The notes beneath the pieces are model-generated. The model made no database searches and was not told the origin of the DNA. It saw nothing but the letters and a program-made list of their open reading frames with translations. The position numbers were made by a program, and so were the translations under genes. From Planctomyces sp. SH-PL62 (lineage in GTDB: Bacteria; Planctomycetota; Planctomycetia; Planctomycetales; Planctomycetaceae): a DNA stretch of 37,469 bases. How positions within the stretch are numbered: the stretch's first letter is position 1; every line of letters begins with the position of its first letter. Positions 17,982 to 26,233 of the stretch are shown one piece after another. The stretch covers positions 1 through 37,469 of the forward strand of contig CAMDDX010000026.1 of NCBI GenBank assembly GCA_945893075.1. The letters run 5' to 3'.

Positions 17982-19361
17982 TCAGTTGGCCGGCGTCTCC
18001 AGATGCCGGCCGACGCTGCGTTCCAGTTCGGCCCACGCGCGACGCAACTCCGCATGCAGTTGCTCTTGCCGCAACTCGGCGTCGATCAACTGCCGCGAGG
18101 TTTGCAAGACGACGATGTAACCCACGTCGCCATCGCGATAGGCCGACTCCGCGCGCTGAATTGCGGCGGTGACTTCCGGCCGCGTCTGGCCGTCGAGCAC
18201 TTCCAATTCGGCTTTCGCTTGCACATAGCGCAGGTGAGCCTGCCGCACATCGAGCACGATTTGATTGTGAATCGTCTGCTGCTGTCGGCAGAGCTTTTCC
18301 CATTCGGCTTCAGCCCGCGCGATCGCCCCTTCGTTGTGATTGAAGATCGGCAACGTCATGCGGAAGCCGCCGCCGAACTCGTGGCCTGTGCGAAATCCGT
18401 TGGTCGCGTCGGCGATGCCGAGGAATTGGAACCAGCCAATCTGAGCCAATCGCAATCGCTCGGTCGCCGCATCAGCCGCTTGAGCGACCGCCAGCAAATC
18501 CGGCCGCGACGCCACCGCCTCGGCCGACAACACGTCCGCATCGAAGTCGCCGCGCACGGCCGGCGCGGGATCGGTCGGATTCAACGGCGTGCGGTCATCG
18601 GACAAACCCAGCACGTTTCGCAAGCGTTCCTCGGCCAGTGCGACATCCTGCCGGATGCGCGCGACATCTTGCTTGGCTTGCAGCGCGTCGATCTTCGCAG
18701 TCGCGACCTCTTGTGGACTCGCGTCGCCGCCATCCAGCCGAGCTTCCGCAAACTTGGTGATGCGCTTCCGCAGTTCCTCCGCTTGTTCGGCGACGCGCAG
18801 CCGGCCGCGAGCCAACTGCAAATCGGCATAGCCTTGCCGAGTGTCGCGAATCAAATCGAGCCCCGCTTGTGTCAGCCGTTCGCAGACGCGATACGACTCA
18901 CGCTCCGCCGCCGCGATCCGAATGGGCCGCAACCACAACGCCTCGATCGGCACATTCACCGCATACCGAAACGGCTTGTCCGCTGCGCTCGCGACGTAGA
19001 AGAGTTCCGGGTTCGGTAACAGCCCGGCCTGCACCAGATCCCCGTGAGCGATCTTCCAATCGACAAGCTGCTCTTGAAACGCCGCGTTGTTCCAGAGCGC
19101 GAGCAGCACCGCTTCTTCTTCGGTGAGACCGTCACTCAACGACGCACCGTTCGGATAGACGATCTGGCCGCAGCCGGTCTCATTGAGCAAGCCGTGACCG
19201 GTGCGCGCCGCTACTTTGCTCGACACGCAATCGCGATCGCACGCGGCTGGCAGCGAATGACATCCCGCCAAGCCGATCACAGCGATCGCGCTGCTCAGCC
19301 ACGCGGGCCAGCCAATGACGGCCCCGGCCTCGCGGCGCGAGTGATGAAATGCCCCGCCCAC
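17982..19361 (-). CDS. TolC-family outer-membrane efflux lipoprotein
   Basis: From GTG 19361 the protein has 459 residues. This start puts a lipoprotein signal (WLSSAIAVIGLAGC, lipid-modified Cys34) at the N-terminus. The open frame extends 92 codons upstream through a palindromic repeat and is not believed. The body is two long alpha-helical repeats typical of the OEP/TolC family: LTEEEAVLLALWNNAAFQEQ, NPELFYVAS, RDTRQGYADLQLARGRLRVA, then PDLLAVAQAADAATERLRLA, GGGFRMTLPIFNHNEGAIAR and VLDVRQAHLRYVQAKAELE. It would form the outer-membrane channel of a tripartite efflux or secretion system (RND type or other). No inner-membrane pump or adaptor gene is adjacent, unlike most loci of this kind, so its partners are elsewhere. 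Confidence 0.88.
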   Translation of the reverse strand: MGGAFHHSRREAGAVIGWPAWLSSAIAVIGLAGCHSLPAACDRDCVSSKVAARTGHGLLNETGCGQIVYPNGASLSDGLTEEEAVLLALWNNAAFQEQLVDWKIAHGDLVQAGLLPNPELFYVASAADKPFRYAVNVPIEALWLRPIRIAAAERESYRVCERLTQAGLDLIRDTRQGYADLQLARGRLRVAEQAEELRKRITKFAEARLDGGDASPQEVATAKIDALQAKQDVARIRQDVALAEERLRNVLGLSDDRTPLNPTDPAPAVRGDFDADVLSAEAVASRPDLLAVAQAADAATERLRLAQIGWFQFLGIADATNGFRTGHEFGGGFRMTLPIFNHNEGAIARAEAEWEKLCRQQQTIHNQIVLDVRQAHLRYVQAKAELEVLDGQTRPEVTAAIQRAESAYRDGDVGYIVVLQTSRQLIDAELRQEQLHAELRRAWAELERSVGRHLETPAN

Positions 19362-19384
19362 AGTCCTGCATCCTTGCAATGGTC

Positions 19385-19449
19385 CGTAGCCTGACTCTCC
19401 GAGTCGGGCATTCTGCGGAAGTGCTCCCGACTCGGAGAGTCGGGCTACG
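19385..19449. repeat. Nested palindromic element with CGTAGCC...GGCTACG ends
   Basis: The arms 19385-19408 and 19426-19449 are complementary at 23 of 24 positions. Each arm contains the hairpin GACTC-TCC-GAGTC. The left arm recurs at 33291-33314 with 23 of 24 identical bases. It lies 24 nt upstream of the TolC-like start, in the divergent 19362-19662 region, which otherwise shows only the GAGGAG site before the next gene. Confidence 0.95.
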
Positions 19450-19662
19450 TTCTGAGTTGGCGTCTGATAGTCCCATCGTGTGCCGGTTGGTGAGGGTCGC
19501 AGAGAAAAGGGTGAGAATTCACTCACGGCTCGGCGAGCGGCGGCAGCATTCAAGAAGCCTCTCCAAACCTCCACGCCCAGCGGCGAAATCCGCCGACCAC
19601 TGGTAGAATTCTGCGGACGATCGCCGGGCTGCTTCACGACACACCGCTTTCACGAGGAGATC

Positions 19663-20919
19663 ATGATGCGACGACTGTTGTTCGGACTGTTCTGCTGGCA
19701 GATGCTGCTGAGCGGTGCCGGCTCGGCGGAAGCACAGGAACTCGCGCCGGCCACGTATGCTCAACTGCGTGCGCAGGTCGATGTCACCGACGCCGAATTG
19801 TGCTGGCAAAAAGTCGCGTGGCAGCCATATTGGGACGGGCTGGTCGCGGCTCAACAACAGGACCGGCCGATCTTCTATTGGATCTATTTCGGAGACCCGC
19901 GCGGCGGCTGCTGACAAAACGGCGTGAAGAGCAGGCAGTTCGTCTGCAACGATTCAAGAATCATCGACCTTCTCGAACGCTTCGTTCCGGTCGTGGACAC
20001 TCCTAGCAACTACGAAGGCTACGGCGTGCAAGTCGATCGCAGCCGGTTGCAATACCGGCTCGTCGATCAGATTCTCGGTCAGACGGTCTATAAACAGATC
20101 AGTGGCGCGCAAGGTCTGTACGTCGTGACTCCCAGCGGCAAGCTGATCGCGGGGACGACCGAGCACTCGAATCCGTCGCGTGTCTTGGCCGAGATGCGCA
20201 AAGGGCTTGAGGCGTACTCGCAAATGCCGAAGTCCGAACGACTGCTGCCGCGCGCTCCCGATCCGAAGACGGACAAAATCGAAACACTGACCGATGATCC
20301 GAAACCGCCGCGCGACGGCTTGATTCTGCGAATGGTCAGCCGCGGACTTCCCACTCCCGGAGTCAGCGAACAGGACACTCGACACACGTCGTTCTACAAG
20401 TTGGACCGCGTCTGGTTCACGCGCGAGCAAGCTCGCTCGTTCTTGCCGGCGGACTTGAAGGCCGGCGCGAAGACGCAAGTGCGAGGCTCCGCTCTGAATC
20501 TTCTCGTCCGGCTGAATCTCGGCACGTTCATCCAGCCGAACCCCGCCTGGAATGCGGAAGATGTCCGGAGCGCCGTGCTGAATTCGGAAGTCACGTCGAT
20601 CAAAGGCAACATCGTCGAAGTGCGATTCAGCGGCGAAGCCGAGTTGCGAGCAGACAGCCGCTACAACCGCAACTCGTACACATCCAAACTGCTGGGTAGC
20701 GCGAGCTACGACACGCGAACGCAAGCGTTCACGAAATTCGAGTTGCTCGCCGTCGGCACGCACACGGTCGGCGATGCGGGTCAAGGCGCTCCAACCTCCG
20801 CTCGCGGCCCCAAGTCGATCCCGCTGGGCGTGCTCTTCACGATCAACGGCACGAACGCCAACGATCGCGTCGTGCCGCACTTTTATCGCGCGTACAACTC
20901 GATCGCGCGCGAGCGGTAA
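19663..20919 (+). CDS. Exported thioredoxin-like protein with in-frame TGA
   Basis: One reading frame runs from ATG 19663 (or ATG 19666, better spaced from GAGGAG at 19654-19659) to TAA at 20917-20919, broken by a single TGA at 19912-19914. The first part has a signal peptide (LLFGLFCWQMLLSGAGSAEA-QE) and a thioredoxin-like strand DRPIFYWIYFGDPRGGC. The TGA follows that Cys, and then QNGVKSRQFVCNDSRIIDLLERFVPVVD continues the same fold without loss of frame. A C-terminal part (about 330 codons in all) has beta-rich regions. About 1 kb of intact coding sequence after the stop argues that full-length translation matters or was lost very recently. Options are selenocysteine (a Cys-Sec pair), a recent nonsense mutation (for example CGA to TGA) or a sequencing error. 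No downstream SECIS hairpin is convincing; only a 4-bp GCAG/CTGC stem at 19935-19947 is visible. I do not recognise the exact family. Confidence 0.7.
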
Positions 20920-21035
20920 ACGTCGTGCTCGCGTCACTCCATTTTCACGGCGGCCACTCGTATCATTCCGCCCGGCGGCTCGTGCCGGTTCGAGCCGAAT
21001 CTCTGTGATGAATCGCTGTTGAAGGAGCCTCTGAG

Positions 21036-21953
21036 ATGTTGCGTCGATTTTGCTTGTGGACGTTGGTGGTGGCTGCTCTGTTGCCGACGGCGGTGATGGC
21101 TCAGACCCCGAAGACAAAGATTCTGTTCCTGACCGAGAGCAAAGGCTTCAAGCACGGCTCGGTGAATCGCGACGTCAAAGATGGCGTCAAGAAAGACCTC
21201 GCGGCCTCGGAAGTCGCGATGACGCAGTTGGGTAAGCAGACGGGATTGTTCTCGGTGCATTGCACGCAGGACACCAAGGCCGACTTCACCAAAGAGAACT
21301 TGAAGAACTACGACATCGTCATGTTCTACACGACCGGCGAACTGCCCATCGCCGACGCCGATCGCGACTACTTCATGAACGAGTGGCTCAAGCAAAAGGG
21401 ACACGGCTGGATCGGCTTCCATTCGGCGGCTGACACGTTTCGCACGAACAACCCCGCTCACAAGTGGTATTGGGATCTGAGCGGCGGCACGTTCAAAGGC
21501 CATCCGTGGAACGCCGGAGAACTGGTCTCGATCACCGTCCACGACAAGTCACATGCCGCGATGAAGCCCTTCGGCGACGAGTTCCAGATCAAAGATGAAA
21601 TCTACTGGTACGACCATTGGGTGCCGGAGAACGTTCACGTCCTGATGAGTTTGAACATCGAGAAGTGCAAAACCAAAGGTCAGGTCAGTAAGAAGAAGGA
21701 AGGCGACAAAGAGGTCGAGACGCTCCACGCCGAGCACGTCCCGGTTGCGTGGTGCCGATCGTGGGGCGATGGGAAAATCTTCTTCAACAATCTCGGCCAC
21801 AATGAAACGACTTGGACCGATAAGCGATTCCTCGATTCGACCGAGTCGGCCATCCGTTGGATTCTCAACGAGGTTCCCGGCGAGTCAAAGCCGAACCCGG
21901 AAGTCTCCAAGGCGTGGCAAGAGAAGTCGGTGAAGGACGCGACGGCGAAGTAG
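21036..21953 (+). CDS. ThuA domain (trehalose-utilisation-like) exported protein
   Basis: The 305-residue protein has a signal peptide (LWTLVVAALLPTAVMAQ-TPK). A class-I glutamine-amidotransferase-like ThuA fold follows: KILFLTESKGFKHGSVNRD, YDIVMFYTTGELPIA, GHGWIGFHSAADTF, GGTFKGHPWN, EIYWYDHWV and GKIFFNNLGHNETTW. The ATG is preceded by AAGGAG at 8 nt. ThuA proteins occur with sugar-modifying and PSCyt/DUF1501-type genes in planctomycetes and are thought to act on sugar derivatives in the periplasm; the reaction is unproven. It stands alone, and its 3' end faces the FkbM gene across an inverted repeat. Confidence 0.92.
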   Translation: MLRRFCLWTLVVAALLPTAVMAQTPKTKILFLTESKGFKHGSVNRDVKDGVKKDLAASEVAMTQLGKQTGLFSVHCTQDTKADFTKENLKNYDIVMFYTTGELPIADADRDYFMNEWLKQKGHGWIGFHSAADTFRTNNPAHKWYWDLSGGTFKGHPWNAGELVSITVHDKSHAAMKPFGDEFQIKDEIYWYDHWVPENVHVLMSLNIEKCKTKGQVSKKKEGDKEVETLHAEHVPVAWCRSWGDGKIFFNNLGHNETTWTDKRFLDSTESAIRWILNEVPGESKPNPEVSKAWQEKSVKDATAK

Positions 21954-21960
21954 CCGCGTC

Positions 21961-22041
21961 GATCCGTGTCTTCCGTGACATCCGTGTTCGCATCGGTTTT
22001 GCGTCGTTGAAAGAACACGGATTGCGCGGATGACACGGATT
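21961..22041. repeat. ATCCGTGT-type inverted repeat between convergent genes
   Basis: The arms 21961-21989 and 22013-22041 are complementary at 24 of 29 positions. Each arm contains two copies of ATCCGTGT-like words. It begins 7 nt after the ThuA stop and ends 11 nt before the FkbM stop, so it may serve both 3' ends. Confidence 0.85.
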
Positions 22042-22052
22042 GGAGGCGACAT

Positions 22053-22892
22053 CTACGCCGCTCGGTGTTGAGCCGTTAATCGGCTCAACACACTGTGGTG
22101 TGCCTCCGGATGGAAACAGAACACGTTCTGCGTGCGGATCGCCAGGACGTCGTCGCGGCTGAGCGGCTGCATGTCGTCGTCGAACAGCCGGTAGCCGTGC
22201 GACTCGAAGAACGCCCAAACGCGGTCGTGTTGCCGCTGCACCTCGACGAAGATCACCGGGCGATGCCGCATCGTTTCGTGCAAACCGTCGAGCACTTCGA
22301 ACTCAAAGCCTTCGACGTCGATCTTCAGAAAGCTGGGGACGATCCCGGCCTGCGCGGCGTAGTCGTCCAGGCGAATGACTTCGACTTGGGCTTCGGTGAT
22401 CCGCACGCCGTTGTCGAAAGCGTTTTGCAAGTTTCGCTGCAAGACGTCGAAGTCTTTGACCATCGAGTTGTTCTGACCGGCGAGGTTCTCCAGATAGAAC
22501 GTCGCGCTGCCGTTGTGATTGCCGGCCGCTTTCCGCACGAGCCTGATGCAGTGCTGTGAGCGGATGTTTTGCTCGATGTACGGCAGGTTGTTGAGGCCCG
22601 GTTCGAAGACATGAACTTGTCCGAGTTCGCCCACCAGATGGGCGAAGAACAGGCTCAGGTAGCCGATGTGCCCGCCGACCTCGATGACCGTGTCGCCGGG
22701 GCGGATCGCCTGTTGGCAGATCTCCAGCGACCGGCGCTCGCGGTTCTTGCCGTGATACCAATAGCCTTTGTGCAAATAGCTGTGCAGCCGAAAGCGGTCA
22801 CCGGTGAAGTGATGCCGAATGTGAATGTCTCGCGACAGCCATTTGAGCACGGGCAAGACAAACCGGCGGAGCGAATTCTGTTGGTAGAGCAT
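22053..22892 (-). CDS. FkbM-family SAM-dependent methyltransferase
   Basis: From ATG 22892 (AAGGA about 8 nt upstream) the protein has 279 residues. The open frame extends 79 codons further upstream but that part crosses a repeat and is not believed. SAM-binding motif I is VIEVGGHIGYLSLFFA (about residues 69-84), followed by VHVFEP, the acidic residue of the second strand. LKIDVEGFEFEVLDGL and VIFVEV are characteristic of the FkbM family (PF05050). Members O-methylate sugars or small molecules, often in surface polysaccharide synthesis. No signal peptide is present. There are no cotranscribed neighbours: it converges on ThuA and diverges from the MBL gene. Confidence 0.9.
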   Translation of the reverse strand: MLYQQNSLRRFVLPVLKWLSRDIHIRHHFTGDRFRLHSYLHKGYWYHGKNRERRSLEICQQAIRPGDTVIEVGGHIGYLSLFFAHLVGELGQVHVFEPGLNNLPYIEQNIRSQHCIRLVRKAAGNHNGSATFYLENLAGQNNSMVKDFDVLQRNLQNAFDNGVRITEAQVEVIRLDDYAAQAGIVPSFLKIDVEGFEFEVLDGLHETMRHRPVIFVEVQRQHDRVWAFFESHGYRLFDDDMQPLSRDDVLAIRTQNVFCFHPEAHHSVLSRLTAQHRAA

Positions 22893-23002
22893 CGAGCATC
22901 CTTTCTCGCGTGCGAAACCTCTTCCATGAGGCTCGCGGGGGGCGGCGTGATAGCAAAAGCCGGCGGATGGGTGAAGAGCCTCTGGCGAGATGAGCCGCGC
23001 AA

Positions 23003-23111
23003 GGGTGCCTGACGCGCTTGGCACCTGATCCCGCTCATCGACGGTTGATCTTTTGCGGTCGAACCTGAGCGGGTGCAAAACAGCAATTCCACCGGCAGGG
23101 GTCAGGCACCC
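23003..23111. repeat. Inverted repeat with GGGGTCAGG/GGTGCC words
   Basis: GGGTGCCTGA (23003-23012) pairs with TCAGGCACCC (23102-23111). CCCGCTCA (23030-23037) pairs with TGAGCGGG (23066-23073). The left side also folds alone as GGTGCC...GGCACC (23004-23025). It occupies most of the 22893-23162 gap between divergent genes. Confidence 0.85.
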
Positions 23112-23162
23112 AACCTGAGCAGTCTTCAACTGCTCTTGGGCACGCCCTAGACTCCGCGTGCC

Positions 23163-23957
23163 ATGCCGAAATCCGAGACTTCCTGCGGCGAATTCATTCT
23201 GCTGGGCACCGGCACGAGTGTCGGCGTGCCGATGATCGGCTGCGATTGCCCGGTCTGCACATCAACGAATCCGAAGAATCACCGCACGCGCACCGGAGTC
23301 GCGGTCAACACCGCTCGCGGCACGTTTGTGATCGACACGCCGCCTGAGCTGCGTCTGCAATTGGTTCGCGAACGAGTCCGCCTGGTCGAAGCCGCCCTCT
23401 TCACACACTCGCACGCTGACCACATTTTTGGTCTCGACGATTTGCGAACAAGCGGTTGGAAATTGTCGCACCCGATTCCGCTGCATTGTGAAGAGCCGGT
23501 CGAACGGCAACTGCGCGCATCGTTCGGCTACGCCTTTGAAGTCCCTTCCCAAGACCAGCATCCCGGTGCGATTCCCAAGCTGGAATTCGTGCGCATCGGA
23601 CTCGATCCGTTTGACGTGCTCGGCCAGCGTGTGCAGCCGATTCGACTGCTGCACGGCAAGCTGCCGGTTCTCGGCTTTCGGATCAACGACATCGCGTTCT
23701 GCACCGACGTCAGCCATATCCCGGATGAAAGTTGGCCGCTACTCGAAGGACTGGATGTGCTGATCCTCGACGCGCTGCAAGACAAGCCGCACCCGACGCA
23801 CTTCGGTCTCGCTCAAAGCCTGGAAGTCGTCGAACGAGTGCGACCGCGCCGAGCGTTCTTCACGCATGTGTCGCACAAGCTCGACTACGAGACCACGAAC
23901 GCGCGGCTTCCGGCCGGAGTCGAACTCGCCTACGACGGCCTGCGGTTTCCGTTGTGA
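23163..23957 (+). CDS. MBL-fold metallohydrolase, PhnP-like
   Basis: The 264-residue protein has the beta-lactamase-fold motif THSHADH (His82, His84, Asp86, His87), preceded by VIDTPPELRLQLVRE. LLGTGTSVGVPMIGCDCPVC carries a Cys cluster as in PhnP-like phosphodiesterases, which use these Cys for a structural zinc. FCTDVSHIPDESW and ILDALQDKPHPTHFGLAQ supply further metal ligands, and the C-terminal THVSHKLDYE is also family-typical. PhnP cleaves cyclic phosphates in phosphonate catabolism, but no other phn gene is in the window, so the substrate is open. It is probably cytoplasmic and monocistronic. No Shine-Dalgarno is visible before ATG 23163. Confidence 0.9.
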   Translation: MPKSETSCGEFILLGTGTSVGVPMIGCDCPVCTSTNPKNHRTRTGVAVNTARGTFVIDTPPELRLQLVRERVRLVEAALFTHSHADHIFGLDDLRTSGWKLSHPIPLHCEEPVERQLRASFGYAFEVPSQDQHPGAIPKLEFVRIGLDPFDVLGQRVQPIRLLHGKLPVLGFRINDIAFCTDVSHIPDESWPLLEGLDVLILDALQDKPHPTHFGLAQSLEVVERVRPRRAFFTHVSHKLDYETTNARLPAGVELAYDGLRFPL

Positions 23958-23959
23958 GC

Positions 23960-24136
23960 CCTGGAGTGCGGTGGCTCGACACCGCCCTCCATTCATTTGC
24001 GCGACGATGTTCGCAGCAATCGAATCCGCATCTCCCCAGCGATGCTCAATGTCTTCTTTGACGGCCACGCTCAACGGCCGTCGAATGATGTTTCCCGCGA
24101 CCGATGGAGGGAGGTGTCGGGCCACCGCACTCCAGG
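23960..24136. repeat. Inverted repeat GGAGTGCGGTGGC between convergent stops
   Basis: The arms 23960-23990 and 24106-24136 are complementary at 29 of 31 positions. Each arm folds as GGAG-GCGGTG...CACCGC-CTCC. The left arm begins 3 nt after the MBL stop and the right arm ends directly before the DUF1501 no. 3 stop. The 115-nt spacer is unassigned. The 13-mer GGAGTGCGGTGGC also occurs at 16201-16213. Confidence 0.95.
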
Positions 24137-24137
24137 T

Positions 24138-25580
24138 TTACGCCAGAATCTCTTTCACGACGTGCCCATGCACGTCGGTCAGACGCATGTCCCGGCCGCT
24201 GAAACGGAAGGTCTGTTGCGTGTGATCGACGCCGAGCAGATGCAGCATCGTGGCGTGCAGGTCGTGCATCTCCAGTTTGTTCTCGACGGCTTTGTAACCG
24301 TACTCGTCGGTCGCACCGTAGATGGTGCCCCCTTTCGCTCCGCCGCCCGCGAGCCAGACTGAGTAGCCGAACGGATTGTGATCGCGTCCGTCGCTGCCTT
24401 GTGCGAACGGAGTTCGGCCGAACTCGCCCGCCCACACGATCAGCGTGCTGTCGAGCAATCCGCGCTGCGCGAGATCCGCCAGCAACGCCCCAATCGGCTG
24501 ATCGACGGTCAGCGCGTTCTTAGTGTGTCCATCTTTGAGACCATTGTGTTGATCCCAGCGATCGCCGTTGCCGCCAGGACACGTCAGTTCGATAAACCGC
24601 ACACCACGCTCAACCAGCCGCCGAGCCAGCAGACAACTGCGTCCGAACGTGCGCGTGTTGGCGAAGTCCGCTTGTAGGCCATACGCCTTCTGGGTTGCCT
24701 CGGTCTCCTTCGACAAGTCCATCAATTGCGGCACGGCCATCTGCATCCGCGCGGCGAGTTCATAGTTGGCGATCGCCGATTCGAGCGCATCGACCGGTCC
24801 CGTCTGTTCCAACAGCTTGCGATCCAACCGCCGCATCAAGTCGAGCTTCCGTTGCTGAGCCTCTGCCGTCGGTTCCATACGTTTGATGTTCGCGACCGGC
24901 GGATCGCTCGCGCTGAGCACGCTGGCTTGAAAACTCGCCGGCAGGAATCCGCTGTTGAAATTGTCGGCACCACCGGGCGGAGTCAGACCACCGTTCAACA
25001 CGACGAAGCCCGGCAAGTCCTGGCACTCGGTGCCGAGCCCATAGCCAACCCAGGCCCCCATGCTCGGCCGGCCTTGCTGGCCGTGACCGGTGTGCAGGAA
25101 GTAGTTCGCGTTCGTGTGCTCCGGAAACTGCGACGTCAGCGACCTCACGACTGCGAGCTTATCGACATGCTGAGCGACGAACGGAAACAAGTCGCTGACC
25201 GGAATGCCGCTCTCGCCGTATTGCTTGAACTTCCACGGACTGGCCAGCGTGTTGCCGATGTTGTTGAACTGCGTCTTCTCGATCTTCATGGCAAACGGCT
25301 TGCCGTTCTCCGCATCGAGCCGCGGCTTTGGATCAAACGAATCGACCTGCGAAACTCCCCCATCCATGTAGAGGAAGATTACGCTCTTCGCCTTCGCATC
25401 GAAGTGCGGCTTGCGAGCGGCGAAGGGGTTCTTGTCACTCGACGATATCGCCTCGGCTCCAAACGCCGAATCGCTGAGTAATGCCGAGAGTGCCACAGCT
25501 CCAAAGCCGTTGGCACACGTCGTCAACATCTCGCGGCGAGTGGTAGGTGGCGCGACAAATCGTTGGCAACTATGCAACAT
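24138..25580 (-). CDS. DUF1501 family exported protein no. 3
   Basis: The start is ATG 25580, with GGAG about 9 nt upstream; a TTG at 25595 is less likely. The protein has 480 residues. The Tat-like signal is TTRREMLTTCANGFGAVALSALL. Motifs are AKSVIFLYMDGGVSQVDSFDPKP, FPFVAQHVDKLAVVRSL, HTGHGQQGRPSMGAWVGYGL, SCLLARRLVERGVRFIEL, LIVWAGEFGRTP and MHDLHATMLHLLGVDHT. The FLYMDGG and VSQVDSFDPKP wording marks a DUF1501 subgroup distinct from nos. 1 and 2. It is the partner of PSD1 no. 3, but here a toxin-antitoxin pair (25616-26187) separates the two genes. It converges with the MBL gene. Confidence 0.94.
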   Translation of the reverse strand: MLHSCQRFVAPPTTRREMLTTCANGFGAVALSALLSDSAFGAEAISSSDKNPFAARKPHFDAKAKSVIFLYMDGGVSQVDSFDPKPRLDAENGKPFAMKIEKTQFNNIGNTLASPWKFKQYGESGIPVSDLFPFVAQHVDKLAVVRSLTSQFPEHTNANYFLHTGHGQQGRPSMGAWVGYGLGTECQDLPGFVVLNGGLTPPGGADNFNSGFLPASFQASVLSASDPPVANIKRMEPTAEAQQRKLDLMRRLDRKLLEQTGPVDALESAIANYELAARMQMAVPQLMDLSKETEATQKAYGLQADFANTRTFGRSCLLARRLVERGVRFIELTCPGGNGDRWDQHNGLKDGHTKNALTVDQPIGALLADLAQRGLLDSTLIVWAGEFGRTPFAQGSDGRDHNPFGYSVWLAGGGAKGGTIYGATDEYGYKAVENKLEMHDLHATMLHLLGVDHTQQTFRFSGRDMRLTDVHGHVVKEILA

Positions 25581-25615
25581 CCCAATGGACTCCAAAGAAA
25601 TGGATAGCGGGGTCG

Positions 25616-25939
25616 CTATTCAACAGACTTCAATCGTCGCATCCAGTAGCGGGGGTTTCGACGTGCGTGAAAAACCGCGAAAACTTCCACTTCTTCGACG
25701 GACTCGCGAACCTCGAAGACCACGACGATGTGAAACTTTTTGAGGACCGCACGCCGCAGGTGGCGTCCCCGCCCACCGAACTCCCAGCGCGGATAACTCA
25801 CTGGGTAGGTTTGAATCGACTCGTATGCCTTGGCAATGGCGTCCAAGAATCGCTGGCCATAGCCGATGCGTACTTGGCCCAACGAACCAGTGATCTTCGC
25901 GACCTCCGCTTCGGCTTCCGCCCGAATTAGCAGTTTCAT
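25616..25939 (-). CDS. ParE/RelE-superfamily toxin
   Basis: The 107-residue protein has ParE/RelE features: MKLLIRAEAEAEVAKITGSL (helix with acidic and basic pairs), GQRFLDAIAKAYESIQTYP, then the strand-rich RHLRRAVLKKFHIVVVFEVR and the C-terminal VFAVFHARRNPRYW, whose HARRNP resembles the conserved end of ParE-like toxins. It overlaps the antitoxin by 4 nt (ATGA, 25936-25939), typical of translational coupling. RelE members cleave ribosome-bound mRNA and ParE members poison gyrase; which applies here cannot be told. It sits 35 bp before DUF1501 no. 3 inside a PSD1-DUF1501 dyad. Confidence 0.88.
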   Translation of the reverse strand: MKLLIRAEAEAEVAKITGSLGQVRIGYGQRFLDAIAKAYESIQTYPVSYPRWEFGGRGRHLRRAVLKKFHIVVVFEVRESVEEVEVFAVFHARRNPRYWMRRLKSVE

Positions 25940-26187
25940 TTTCCATGCGACTCCTCAAATTGTTGTCGCACTCTGGCCAAGGATTCCCAGGCGTCGTAGG
26001 TCACGCCAATACCTCGATCCATCTCATCCAAGCGACGTAACAATTCCGCTTCGTAGGCGGGATCGAGGTCGAACTCCGAGTCGGCGGCGGATTCATGATC
26101 GACACTTTCGAGGAGCTGCTCTGCCAACCGCAGCCGCTCGGAATCCGAAAGGTTTAATGCCTGTTCCAGGACATCAGTGGCACTCAT
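25936..26187 (-). CDS. Addiction-module antitoxin (TIGR02574-like)
   Basis: The 83-residue protein begins MSATDVLEQALNLSDSERLRLAEQLLESV, the usual N-terminus of small antitoxins paired with ParE/RelE toxins. The acidic middle (ADSEFDLDPAYEAELLRRLDEMDRG) and C-terminal GVTYDAWESLARVRQQF are typical toxin-binding regions. ATG 26187 is preceded by AGGAGA about 7 nt away. It is first in the pair, 46 bp downstream of the PSD1 no. 3 stop. No extended operator palindrome is visible in the short gap. Confidence 0.85.
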   Translation of the reverse strand: MSATDVLEQALNLSDSERLRLAEQLLESVDHESAADSEFDLDPAYEAELLRRLDEMDRGIGVTYDAWESLARVRQQFEESHGK

Positions 26188-26233
26188 GGAAAGTTCTCCT
26201 GCGAAATAACACGGCGTGCAGCGCCAAAACTCT

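Noticed and set aside
19362..19637. 92-codon N-terminal extension of the TolC-like protein
   Set aside because: It crosses a palindromic repeat and would bury the lipoprotein signal; GTG 19361 fits a mature lipoprotein better.
19915..19965. Bacterial SECIS element after the TGA at 19912
   Set aside because: Only a 4-bp GCAG/CTGC stem is visible by eye; I see no stable stem with the expected GU-containing apical loop, so I do not annotate it.
22893..23129. 79-codon N-terminal extension of the FkbM protein
   Set aside because: It is derived from the repeat at 23003-23111; the FkbM start with a good ribosome site is at 22892.
23739..24125. Minus-strand frame reading SVAVKEDIEHRWGDADSIAAN between the repeat arms
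   Set aside because: The peptide looks fairly protein-like, but most of the frame is antisense to the MBL gene and the rest is inside a repeat spacer; no homologue is recognised.
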